A stretch of 6,395 nt of DNA from Candidatus Berkelbacteria bacterium (GCA_009885355.1 VFKW01000057.1:1-6395); one strand, 5' to 3'. Shown: positions 1-6,360, counted from the stretch's first letter. The notes: generated by a model not told the origin, from the sequence alone. Made by a program: numbers and translations.

Positions 1-2
1 AG

Positions 3-71
3 ATAAACTGGACATTTACAAAAGAAAAAGCAATTAAAAAGTTTAAGCTTGAGATATTGCACAAAGACTAA
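3..71 (+). other. Possible 3' end of an upstream gene, AT-rich
   Basis: One frame is open from base 3 and stops at TAA 69-71. It reads a lysine-rich, non-hydrophobic peptide ending in LEILHKD. The next gene fragment continues in the same frame only two codons after this stop. Bases 1-77 hold 21 G/C, far fewer than the genes downstream. Either this is the tail of an unrelated gene, or it is the degraded helical region of the pilin that follows, interrupted by the stop. Twenty-two codons are too few to decide, and chance openness in AT-rich DNA is also possible. Confidence 0.2.
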
Positions 72-77
72 GATGAT
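49..77 (+). promoter_or_regulatory. Weak sigma-70-like promoter candidate
   Basis: TTGAGA at 49-54 matches the -35 consensus at five of six positions. GATGAT at 72-77 matches the -10 consensus at four of six, and the spacer is 17 bases. The region is AT-rich and lies just upstream of the pilin cluster, so a promoter would make sense here. Chance matches of this quality are common in AT-rich DNA, and there is no extended -10 element. Confidence 0.15.
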
Positions 78-473
78 TTGATACTAGACTGTAAAAATAA
101 AAGTGGAATTAATGTTAACATAACCGGATTTATCAGTGTAAATGATTGCTTATTAGGCTCCCAATTTGTGTCCTATCCTTTTCGCGACCCATCCAACCCA
201 ACAAACGACGGTGCAAATAATTTTGCCTATCGTTATGCTGTAACTCCAGAAAAGTCAAAATATGAGATCAGTGCTGCTCTGGAAAATACAAGCGATGCCA
301 AATTAAAAGAAGATTGTGACATTACAGTAACAGTACCTGGCGGAAATAAATGTGATGATACCAGAGTCGAATACGGCAACGGCTCGCAAGAGCTGGATAC
401 AAAAAGTAAAACTACAGCAGAAGATATCAAATATCAATTTCCGTCCGGTTTTTACGTCAGTACCAGTCAATAA
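78..473 (+). pseudogene. Pilin C-terminal fragment lacking its N-terminal helix
   Basis: The 131-residue reading frame resembles the globular C-terminal half of a major type IV pilin or GspG-like pseudopilin. It has YPFRDPSN at residues 33-40, then a Y-R-Y motif and YEISAALEN at 62-70, which follow the usual pilin pattern of a DP turn, an aromatic strand and a 'Y-x-L-x-A-x-LE' strand. Cysteines are at residues 5, 24, 80 and 92. The prepilin leader, the conserved Glu at +5 and the hydrophobic helix that anchors pilins are all missing. None of the three frames in bases 1-77 supplies them, and an in-frame stop lies at 69-71. The only nearby start is TTG 78, with no convincing Shine-Dalgarno sequence. 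The gene sits directly before an H-I-J-K minor pilin series, where the G (major) gene is expected. The fragment is best read as a truncated or interrupted pilin gene. If it were expressed it could not enter a filament. A real but unusual soluble gene starting at TTG 78 is less likely. Confidence 0.55.
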
Positions 474-480
474 ACATTTC

Positions 481-490
481 AGGGGGTGGT
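481..490 (+). promoter_or_regulatory. Strong ribosome binding site that decides a TTG start
   Basis: AGGGGGTGGT matches the extended Shine-Dalgarno sequence AGGAGGTGAT at eight of ten positions, with a G in place of A in the core. It lies 4 bases before TTG 491 and 7 bases before TTG 494. No ATG or GTG in the frame lies between this site and the prepilin cleavage motif, so translation must begin at one of these TTG codons. The spacing slightly favours TTG 494. Confidence 0.7.
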
Positions 491-1129
491 TTGTTGTATC
501 AAAATCAACGACAATATGGTTATACTCTCATTGAACTATTGGTAGTCATGGCTATTATGTCTACTCTTTTGTCTGTCGGCGTCTATACTTTTCGCCTCGC
601 CAACGCCAAGCGTAATCTCGACCAATCCGTTGAAACTATCCGAGAGCAAGTCGAGCTTGTCAAAAATGAGACTGCCGCCCCAAATCAGGAAATTACCGAC
701 GAAGCACAATTAACCACGAGCAATACTGAATCGATGCACAATGGCTTCCGCCTCATTTTTACAGTTGGAAATCGTCAGTTGGATATCCAAAGAACATATC
801 AAACCGGCAATGACGCAGATGGACTACCTATTATCGAAAAAAAAGAAGAATGGAATGTCAAGCTTCCCGCCGGCGTCATCATTGATCAAATATGCTACAA
901 AGATACAACGGATTGCCTTAGCTCATTAACCACTGATGATAAAACCGGCGGTATCCAATTTCGCTACAATAACAATCAAGTCACCTTCGGCCAAACTTAT
1001 CTGATAAAACAAGCCGACAGCTATCTATCCAGCGTCACAAAATTAATTCTTATCGTAAAAAGCACCGTCATCGATCAAACACGAACCATCGAATTTTATC
1101 CGCTCACCGGCACGCTGGTGGCATCTTAA
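491..1129 (+). CDS. Minor pilin, GspH/FimT-like
   Basis: A 212-residue prepilin that would be cut by prepilin peptidase and built into the type IV pilus or pseudopilus as a minor subunit. The leader is MLYQNQRQYG, with cleavage expected after Gly10. The mature protein begins YTLIELLVVMA, with Glu15 at the conserved +5 position followed by a hydrophobic helix to about residue 34. A long charged helix (about 38-60) leads into a beta-rich globular part. That part has LPAGV at 125-129, a Cys135/Cys142 pair, GGIQFRY at 153-159 and a last strand ending EFYPLTGTLVAS. An LP-x-G-V strand and a terminal 'TG' strand are usual in GspH/FimT proteins. It is the first complete gene of the H-I-J-K-like series and starts with TTG (491 or 494) behind a strong ribosome binding site. 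The pilin class is certain. The H/FimT subtype rests on the C-terminal pattern and on gene order. Confidence 0.85.
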   Translation: MLYQNQRQYGYTLIELLVVMAIMSTLLSVGVYTFRLANAKRNLDQSVETIREQVELVKNETAAPNQEITDEAQLTTSNTESMHNGFRLIFTVGNRQLDIQRTYQTGNDADGLPIIEKKEEWNVKLPAGVIIDQICYKDTTDCLSSLTTDDKTGGIQFRYNNNQVTFGQTYLIKQADSYLSSVTKLILIVKSTVIDQTRTIEFYPLTGTLVAS

Positions 1130-1136
1130 GGGAAAT

Positions 1137-1676
1137 ATGAAAATAAAACGATCAAAACACAACAAAGGTTTCACCTTGATAGAAGTATTGGTTAGCCTCG
1201 TACTAGTCGTTTTGATTGTCCAAAAAGCCATGGGAGCCGTCTCCAACCATCAAAAAAACGCTTTGATGGCCACTCAAAGATTGCAGGCATATTATCTCGC
1301 CGTCGAGGCGCACGATCAGCTCCAGTCGATGTACAATCTTGAGTCAAAAACACCCCATAGTACTCACACAACACCAACCAACTGGGATACTTTTATGAAA
1401 GATAAAACCAGTTCTTCAACTTCTGACATCTATTTTACTCTAGATGGTTCAAAAGATTACCAATACGCTTCCGGTTCAGAAACTTCTCTTCTTCCTCTAA
1501 TGAATAAAACTCAATTTACCCGCACGGTTACCGTCGCCAAAGCCGCCCCCACTGGTGTCTCCTCAAATCATTATCGTAAATTAAATATCAAAGTCATTTG
1601 GTCGGATGTTCATTTTAAATCAACCGATACCGTTATATCCCTTGATTATTATTTTTACGACCCCAACCAAAATTAG
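1137..1676 (+). CDS. Minor pilin, GspI/PilV-like
   Basis: A 179-residue prepilin and probable minor component of the filament tip. The leader is ten residues, basic, followed by Gly11; cleavage is expected between Gly11 and Phe12. The mature sequence starts FTLIEVLVSLVLVVL, with Glu16 at +5. The amphipathic helix after the membrane part (about 36-68) contains QRLQAYYLAVEAHDQLQSMYN, which resembles the 'A-x-x-LA-x-x-x-LE' stretch of GspI/PilV. The C-terminal half ends in alternating strands, KLNIKVIWSD then VISLDYYFYD, also typical of that family. ATG 1137 follows AAGGGA, which overlaps the stop codon of the preceding gene, so the two are probably translationally coupled. In type II systems GspI is the hub that binds GspJ and GspK, the two genes next downstream here. 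Subtype is inferred from order and pattern, not from a database match. Confidence 0.85.
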   Translation: MKIKRSKHNKGFTLIEVLVSLVLVVLIVQKAMGAVSNHQKNALMATQRLQAYYLAVEAHDQLQSMYNLESKTPHSTHTTPTNWDTFMKDKTSSSTSDIYFTLDGSKDYQYASGSETSLLPLMNKTQFTRTVTVAKAAPTGVSSNHYRKLNIKVIWSDVHFKSTDTVISLDYYFYDPNQN

Positions 1677-1683
1677 GAGCAAT

Positions 1684-2202
1684 ATGCATCGCCGCGCTTT
1701 CACCTTAGTTGAAATGTTAGTATCAATGGCACTCTTTGCCGTTCTTATGACTATGAGTTATTCCGTCATTTTAACCACTCAGCGCATTGGCTCCAGAGCC
1801 GCCGTAATGCGTGATGTCCAAACTGAAGCTCGAAATATTATCGATTTAATCGGTCGAGACATCAAAAGTGACAGGTTCTGCGGTCTCACAGTCAGCCCAA
1901 GTGAGCTAAAAATAGAAACAAAATCCGGCACCGGTGGTTGTAGCCTAACTGATGTTAAAGATACAAAGCAATATACTTATAATAGTATTAATCAAAATAT
2001 AGAGTTAAACTATCAAATAAAATTGGATAACATTACCGGCGCAATCCAGGTCAATTCATCTTTTGTAAAAATTACCTCCCTTACATTTAGCGGCAAAAAT
2101 GACAATCATGTCTCTATATCGGCCACATTTACATCCGTCCACACTAAATACCCATATTCGTTTGATATCCAAACCACCATCAGTCCGGAAATAAATTATT
2201 AA
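1684..2202 (+). CDS. Minor pilin, GspJ/PilW-like
   Basis: A 172-residue prepilin. ATG 1684 is chosen because it follows TAGGAG (1674-1679, overlapping the previous stop) and gives a normal short basic leader, MHRRA. An in-frame ATG at 1606 would bury the cleavage site 26 residues further in and overlap the previous gene. Cleavage is expected before Phe6, and Glu10 is at +5 (FTLVEMLVSMALFAVLM). The residue before the cut is Ala5, not the usual Gly. After the helix comes a stretch with RDVQTEARNIIDLIGRDIKS, matching the 'L-x-RDI' region of GspJ/PilW, then a beta-rich domain with Cys66 and Cys86. It sits between the I-like and K-like genes, as GspJ does. It probably helps form the tip complex with its neighbours. 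Confidence 0.85.
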   Translation: MHRRAFTLVEMLVSMALFAVLMTMSYSVILTTQRIGSRAAVMRDVQTEARNIIDLIGRDIKSDRFCGLTVSPSELKIETKSGTGGCSLTDVKDTKQYTYNSINQNIELNYQIKLDNITGAIQVNSSFVKITSLTFSGKNDNHVSISATFTSVHTKYPYSFDIQTTISPEINY

Positions 2203-2217
2203 TCACCATCATTTACT

Positions 2218-2223
2218 AAGGGG
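2218..2223 (+). promoter_or_regulatory. Ribosome binding site of the PilX-propeller gene
   Basis: AAGGGG lies five bases before ATG 2229, in the 26-base gap after the previous stop. It fixes the start at 2229, which gives a normal short basic prepilin leader (MKIHLDKKG). Confidence 0.6.
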
Positions 2224-2228
2224 AAAGT

Positions 2229-4901
2229 ATGAAAATACATCTAGACAAAAAAGGTTCGGCAATACTGCTTGTTTTAGTCGTGATCAGCACATTGGTGCCA
2301 ATTACCCTGGGACTAATTAGCCTCGATACTTCCCTCGGTCAAAATAGCCGCCGCGTCATCGATACAAAATTGTCCCAAAATGTCCTAAGCGGCGCGATCG
2401 AAGAACTAAAAGCAAAATTGCTTGCAGACAAAACAGCAACCAGCTACTATGTCGACGTTACTACAAATACAAGAAACGATGGGACTATTGATCTCAATAA
2501 TATCGATCGTTCCCACAATTATTACGCTGTCAAACCTGAAACCGGCTACTATCTCATCACCAGTTATTATGCCGGTATAAAGCACTCCTATAAACTTGTT
2601 TACCAAGATCCAGCCGCCAATTCTCTCGACAACAGTACTCTTTTCATCCGCGGCAACAAAAATCCACCCGAACCCGCTAGAGGGTATTACATCTATGACA
2701 AGCAGCTCCATCATTTTTATAATTGGCAAAAAAAATGGGATACAGTAACGAACGGTAGCAACAGTGATGTCTATTCAGACGGCAATCTGCAAATATTCGA
2801 TCTTGAAAATCCTACAAAGCCTCGTATGATAATGGGTGCCGGCGAGACCGAGTTCGCATCCGGCCGTCCGATCATTGCCGCGAACAATTTTCTTCTTTCC
2901 CAGAGCAGCACGGTTGAGATCGGAAGTTCAGGTAAATATGGCACCATCACTAAAGCCACTGTCGGTGAGCAGCCTGATCGCGCTACCATCAGTACAAAAG
3001 TTGTCGGCCAGGGCGCGCTTTATACTCATTATGAAACCGCCTCCATAAATGAGTCCGATCCCGCGGACCAAAACATGTATACAATTTATTATGAATGCGG
3101 CAACAACCGGGGAGTTAGTTGTATCACAGGTATGGCCCAAATTAGCGATCGCATGGCTATTTACAAAAAAGATTCTGCCATGACTCTAAGTTATGACTTC
3201 CCCATTTCAGAATACTATTCCAAGACGACCGGTTTTGGCGACGGTGAAGTCCCCCGTAATCTCCATGTCTATACAGTCAACGGCAAAGTCTATGGTGTTT
3301 ATGCCGCTGGCACACGTGGCGTCGGAGTAGTCAATATTACCGATCGCACAAAAGCCAATATGAAAGTGATATATTCATCCGGCACTACAAAAGATATGGT
3401 CAACGACGCCGTTTACAGTAACGGCTTCCTCTATTTGGCTACTGTGGCCAATGGCTTAGTATCCTTGCCGGTTACCAATATTGACACCCTCGCCACCGGA
3501 CCAATGGTCCCTTATGGTGAATTATTTGGCAATTTAGCAGTCAACTCCAATGGCACAGAGCTCTATGCCAGCCGTAATGATACAAGTCAGCCTAACAGGA
3601 ACGGACTCTATGTTTTTGATATTTCTACTGGCGTCGCTAAGAGAAAAATCGCAGCAAAAGACTGGAAAACGCCCGATCGCCAATCAGTTAATGGCGAAAA
3701 AATTGCCAAACTATATTTTGATAAGATTACCTATAGTGGGACCGCCTACAATGCCTTAATTGCCGGCACTTTTTCAAGTGATACTTTTGTTATCTATGAT
3801 GCCGCCAAGCTGGCCAGTGATCCTGATCATGCGATCATCAAACGCGCCCCCGTCATCGGCGAAGTCTCAGATTTTGCGTATATCAATGAAGGTGTATTAG
3901 AAGAACGACTTTACGTCGCCTCCTCTAGCGGCATCCAATCCATCGATACCACTACAGTCGGGAATAGTCAAAAAGTCAATTTTCCCCGCGTCATCGACAC
4001 TTATTACACCAATATGGATTCCAAACCTTTCAAAATTGCCACCTACAAATCCGGATCAAATAAATACCTCTATGCCGTTTCCAATCAAACTGGCAACAAT
4101 AAACTTACGATTTTCAATATCACTGATCAAGATAATATTGGTCTAAACCCTGCTACCGTAGATTTAGGAGCCGTACTTACGCAAAACCCATATCAAATGG
4201 AAATCAAGAATGACAAGCTTTATCTATTACTGAAAAACAAGGGCCTATATGTCTACGATCTCGCAAATCCAGACAATCCAACATTTAATAGATCTTTTGA
4301 TCTAGCAAAACCCACCCGCATGGCAATTAATGCCACCGGTGACTGCTACATTCTTGCTGAAGTTAGTGCCAGACCAACAATTATGAAAATACTGAGCGAT
4401 CTTTCTCCGGCTACCTCGTTTAAAACACTCACCGTATCAACTACAAAATACACCAACATTTCCGCCAATAATACGCATATTTATGTCTCAGATAATGATA
4501 AAACTATAACCAAGATAGAAATTATTAATAGGACACCCTCGTACCAAAGTCTAACATCTTCCGGAATTTCAGGCTTTCCTGACAGCTCAACAGATGTAGA
4601 TGACAAGTGCTATGCCGGAAGTACCTCAAGCAATCAGAGTTATGATCAAACAGGAATTAAGGTTTTCTGTAATGACGGTACATCCAGATTTATAAAAAAT
4701 AAAGATACTGTTTCAAAAAATACTACATTTGTTGATTTATATAATTTCTCCCCAGAAAAAACCATTATGAATAATGCTGGCCTAACTAGCGCCGTTGATA
4801 ATGGTTTAAATGGCGGCGCTACCTATATCAGGATCATCCGTAAATTTCGTAACATTGGCGGATCGATTACACCAACATTTGAAATCACAAAATTATATTA
4901 A
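2229..4901 (+). CDS. PilX/GspK-like pilin fused to a predicted LVIVD-like beta-propeller
   Basis: An 890-residue protein, several times larger than ordinary minor pilins. Residues 1-30 form a class III signal: leader MKIHLDKKG, then SAILLVLVVISTLVPITLGL. Position +5 is Leu14, not Glu, as in GspK and PilX_N proteins, which sit at the filament tip. Residues 31-70 continue as the pilin helix, and about 98-125 resemble the first strands of PilX-type domains. From about 180 to 775 there are repeated units of roughly 30-60 residues. Each has a strand such as N-G-x-x-Y, then a V/I-x-D/N-I/L motif: IFDLENPTKP (189-198), VVNITDRTK (367-375), YVFDISTG (461-468), TIFNITDQDN (627-636), VYDLANPDNP (675-684). 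This recalls LVIVD repeats, which form beta-propellers. I count about nine units. Cys290/Cys298 and Cys794/Cys814 may form disulfides. It occupies the K position after H, I and J. The likely role is a surface-exposed tip adhesin or assembly-priming protein, comparable to PilX plus PilY1 in one chain. The pilin part is clear, the propeller is probable, and the adhesin role is inference. Confidence 0.8.
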   Translation: MKIHLDKKGSAILLVLVVISTLVPITLGLISLDTSLGQNSRRVIDTKLSQNVLSGAIEELKAKLLADKTATSYYVDVTTNTRNDGTIDLNNIDRSHNYYAVKPETGYYLITSYYAGIKHSYKLVYQDPAANSLDNSTLFIRGNKNPPEPARGYYIYDKQLHHFYNWQKKWDTVTNGSNSDVYSDGNLQIFDLENPTKPRMIMGAGETEFASGRPIIAANNFLLSQSSTVEIGSSGKYGTITKATVGEQPDRATISTKVVGQGALYTHYETASINESDPADQNMYTIYYECGNNRGVSCITGMAQISDRMAIYKKDSAMTLSYDFPISEYYSKTTGFGDGEVPRNLHVYTVNGKVYGVYAAGTRGVGVVNITDRTKANMKVIYSSGTTKDMVNDAVYSNGFLYLATVANGLVSLPVTNIDTLATGPMVPYGELFGNLAVNSNGTELYASRNDTSQPNRNGLYVFDISTGVAKRKIAAKDWKTPDRQSVNGEKIAKLYFDKITYSGTAYNALIAGTFSSDTFVIYDAAKLASDPDHAIIKRAPVIGEVSDFAYINEGVLEERLYVASSSGIQSIDTTTVGNSQKVNFPRVIDTYYTNMDSKPFKIATYKSGSNKYLYAVSNQTGNNKLTIFNITDQDNIGLNPATVDLGAVLTQNPYQMEIKNDKLYLLLKNKGLYVYDLANPDNPTFNRSFDLAKPTRMAINATGDCYILAEVSARPTIMKILSDLSPATSFKTLTVSTTKYTNISANNTHIYVSDNDKTITKIEIINRTPSYQSLTSSGISGFPDSSTDVDDKCYAGSTSSNQSYDQTGIKVFCNDGTSRFIKNKDTVSKNTTFVDLYNFSPEKTIMNNAGLTSAVDNGLNGGATYIRIIRKFRNIGGSITPTFEITKLY

Positions 4902-4904
4902 AAA

Positions 4905-4910
4905 AAGGGG
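4905..4910 (+). promoter_or_regulatory. Ribosome binding site of pilC
   Basis: AAGGGG sits five bases before ATG 4916 and three bases after the previous stop codon. The 14-base gap has no room for a separate promoter, so pilC is probably co-transcribed with the pilin genes. Confidence 0.6.
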
Positions 4911-4915
4911 ATAAT

Positions 4916-6064
4916 ATGAACCACTATAAATATCAGGCGCTAAATGAACAGGACATTCCAGTCTTAGGTATTATACGGGCCAAAAATAAGCATGATGCTG
5001 AAGATCGCCTAAAGAAGATGCACCTCAACCCGCATCGCCTTGAACTAAAACCCACTTTTTTTGCCATGCTAAACGCCAGTATTTCACTTGGCGGTATAAG
5101 CGCTTGGGAAAAAAGTTCTCTTTATCAAAAACTAGGCACCATGCTTCAAGCCGGCGTTCCTTTATTACGTGCTTTAGATATTATTTCCCAGATCCCCAAT
5201 CCTCGAGTTCGTGGTATCATTTTATCTATCAGGGATGAAGTCAGCAAAGGCCGGGTAATGTCTGATGCCGCCGCTAAGCATCCCGCAATGTTCAATCAGA
5301 TTGATATTAGCATGATCAAAGCCGGCGAAGCCACAGGGAATCTCGATAAAATCCTTTTCCGTTTAGCTGAAGCCAAGGAAAAAGAATCCGGTCTGCGCAA
5401 GAAACTGCAATCAGCCATGGTTTATCCTATTTTGGTTGTTACAGTCATTGTCGGCGTTATCGCTGTTATGATCAAAACCGTCGTTCCGGTTATTTCTGAT
5501 CTTTATGCCGGTGCCAACGCCAATCTGCCTGCCGCCACCAAATTTATGATTAATGCCAGTCGATTTTTAGAACAAAATATCATCTGGATTATTTTAGTAT
5601 TTTCCATCTTACTGTTTCTCTTTATTGTCTTTACAAAAAAAACGACCGTCGGCGCTCTTCTGTGGGGACTTATAAAACTCCGCATGCCTATTTTTGGCTC
5701 AATCCATCAAAATATTGCCCTGACTGATATTAGCAGTTGTCTATCTTTACTGATCACTAGTGGCGTCCCGATCGTCAAAGCGGTCAGAATGACTAGCAGC
5801 GTTGCCGATAGCCGCATCTATCGCGGCTCGCTTGAACAAGTTGCCAATGAATTGGAGCGAGGTATTCCGATTAGCAGCTCCTTAGAGGAATTCCCCAAGC
5901 TTTTCCCGAGTATTATGGTAAATATGATAAGCGCCGGTGAAGAAAGTGGTACAACTGATAAAATGCTGGTCAGCCTTTCCCACTTTTATGAAACCGAAGC
6001 CGATACGAAAATAAAATCTCTTTCCGCTGCCTCGAGCCGGTCATTATTGTTTTGCTCGGGCTAG
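4916..6064 (+). CDS. pilC: Type IV pilus/type II secretion inner-membrane platform protein PilC/GspF, C-terminus frameshifted
   Basis: The polytopic platform protein that couples the cytoplasmic assembly ATPase to pilin insertion. The N-terminus has the usual small domain (YKYQALNEQDIPVLGIIRAK, residues 4-23, then a DAEDRLKKM helix). It is followed by two T2SSF domains: one at about 69-192, with LGTMLQAGVPLLRALDII and IKAGEATGNLDKIL, and a second at about 271-360, with SCLSLLITSGVPIVKAV and ISAGEESGTTDKML. Membrane helices are visible at about 170-192 and 222-240. The sequence follows the family up to FYETEADTKIKSLSAA (357-372). After that, the reading frame gives an unrelated ten-residue tail and stops at TAG 6062. 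The expected LEP and third membrane helix lie in the -1 frame from 6031. With one base restored the protein would be 404 residues, a normal length for the family. As read, the product lacks its last helix and would probably be defective. A sequencing error is a strong alternative. Confidence 0.93.
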   Translation: MNHYKYQALNEQDIPVLGIIRAKNKHDAEDRLKKMHLNPHRLELKPTFFAMLNASISLGGISAWEKSSLYQKLGTMLQAGVPLLRALDIISQIPNPRVRGIILSIRDEVSKGRVMSDAAAKHPAMFNQIDISMIKAGEATGNLDKILFRLAEAKEKESGLRKKLQSAMVYPILVVTVIVGVIAVMIKTVVPVISDLYAGANANLPAATKFMINASRFLEQNIIWIILVFSILLFLFIVFTKKTTVGALLWGLIKLRMPIFGSIHQNIALTDISSCLSLLITSGVPIVKAVRMTSSVADSRIYRGSLEQVANELERGIPISSSLEEFPKLFPSIMVNMISAGEESGTTDKMLVSLSHFYETEADTKIKSLSAASSRSLLFCSG

Positions 6065-6129
6065 CCGTCGCTTTTGTCGTCTTGGCAGTCATGTCCCCGA
6101 TTTACAACCTCAGTAATATAGATTATTAG
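6031..6129 (+). other. Displaced C-terminal segment of PilC (last membrane helix, -1 frame)
   Basis: Read from 6031, this frame gives LEPVIIVLLGLAVAFVV, then LAVMSPIYNLSNIDY and TAG at 6127-6129. The pattern 'EP-hydrophobic helix-P-I-Y' is the conserved end of PilC/GspF proteins. It joins exactly onto the SAA at residues 370-372 of the upstream frame (GCC 6029-6031). One extra C in the GCCTC run would restore a continuous 404-residue protein. The TAG at 6127 lies inside the ribosome binding site of the next gene, which fits this being the original pilC end. Confidence 0.85.
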
Positions 6130-6137
6130 GAAATTAT

Positions 6138-6338
6138 ATGTGGTTAAAATTATTAAAAACATTTGAATTAGTTACTTGGGTTGTTCTTCTTATTTTTTCA
6201 CTTGGACTGATTTATAATAGTATCTTAATTATCCTGCTTGATCTGGGATTTAAAAATTACCATCCATTTTTCAATCCTACCATTAAGAGACCGTTGAAAA
6301 ACCGACCTTTTAGCTCAAAAAACACTCAAGTTTTGTAA
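6138..6338 (+). CDS. Small hydrophobic protein of unknown function
   Basis: A 66-residue reading frame with ATG 6138 six bases after an AGGA (6128-6131) that overlaps the original pilC stop codon. The junction looks like those between the upstream genes, which supports real translation. Residues 11-37 (LVTWVVLLIF onward) are strongly hydrophobic and can form one membrane helix. The tail (about 38-66) is polar and basic, with several prolines and lysines. I do not recognise the family. Its place right after pilC suggests a small membrane partner of the pilus machinery, but this is only inference from position. The last codons lie within a terminator-like hairpin, so the true end of the operon may be here. 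Codon content looks more AT-rich than pilC. Confidence 0.5.
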   Translation: MWLKLLKTFELVTWVVLLIFSLGLIYNSILIILLDLGFKNYHPFFNPTIKRPLKNRPFSSKNTQVL

Positions 6339-6360
6339 TTAAGCGCAAGGGTCGGCTTTT
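6297..6360 (+). terminator. Terminator-like hairpin at the end of the operon
   Basis: CCGACCTTT (6302-6310) can pair with AAGGGTCGG (6347-6355), a nine-pair stem with one G-U pair. Across an A/C mismatch, AAAA (6297-6300) can pair with the TTTT at 6357-6360 that follows the stem. The 36-base loop can itself fold: AAAAC (6319-6323) pairs with GTTTT (6330-6334). The 5' arm lies inside the small reading frame that stops at 6338. The flanking A- and T-runs would allow it to work in both directions. The long loop makes it weaker than a classic intrinsic terminator. Confidence 0.45.

Noticed and set aside
1606..1683. Upstream ATG extension of the GspJ/PilW-like pilin
   Set aside because: It overlaps the previous gene, has no ribosome binding site and would move the prepilin cleavage site away from the N-terminus. 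ATG 1684 with TAGGAG is better.
2406..3140. Open frames on the minus strand and other frames inside the propeller gene
   Set aside because: They lie wholly inside a well-supported gene, lack ribosome binding sites and show no recognisable protein pattern.
3144..3151. GCGATCGC octamer, like the HIP1 repeat of cyanobacteria
   Set aside because: Only one copy was noticed. GATC-containing words are common in this gene through codon use, so it is not a repeat family.
6005..6035. Programmed -1 ribosomal frameshift in pilC
   Set aside because: No slippery heptamer is seen in the right frame, and the truncated product would lack a conserved membrane helix. A simple one-base loss explains it better.
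491..6129. Recoded TGA (glycine), as in some Patescibacteria
   Set aside because: No in-frame TGA occurs in the long genes, and TAA/TAG stops end proteins where the families end. The absence of TGA as a stop is not enough evidence.
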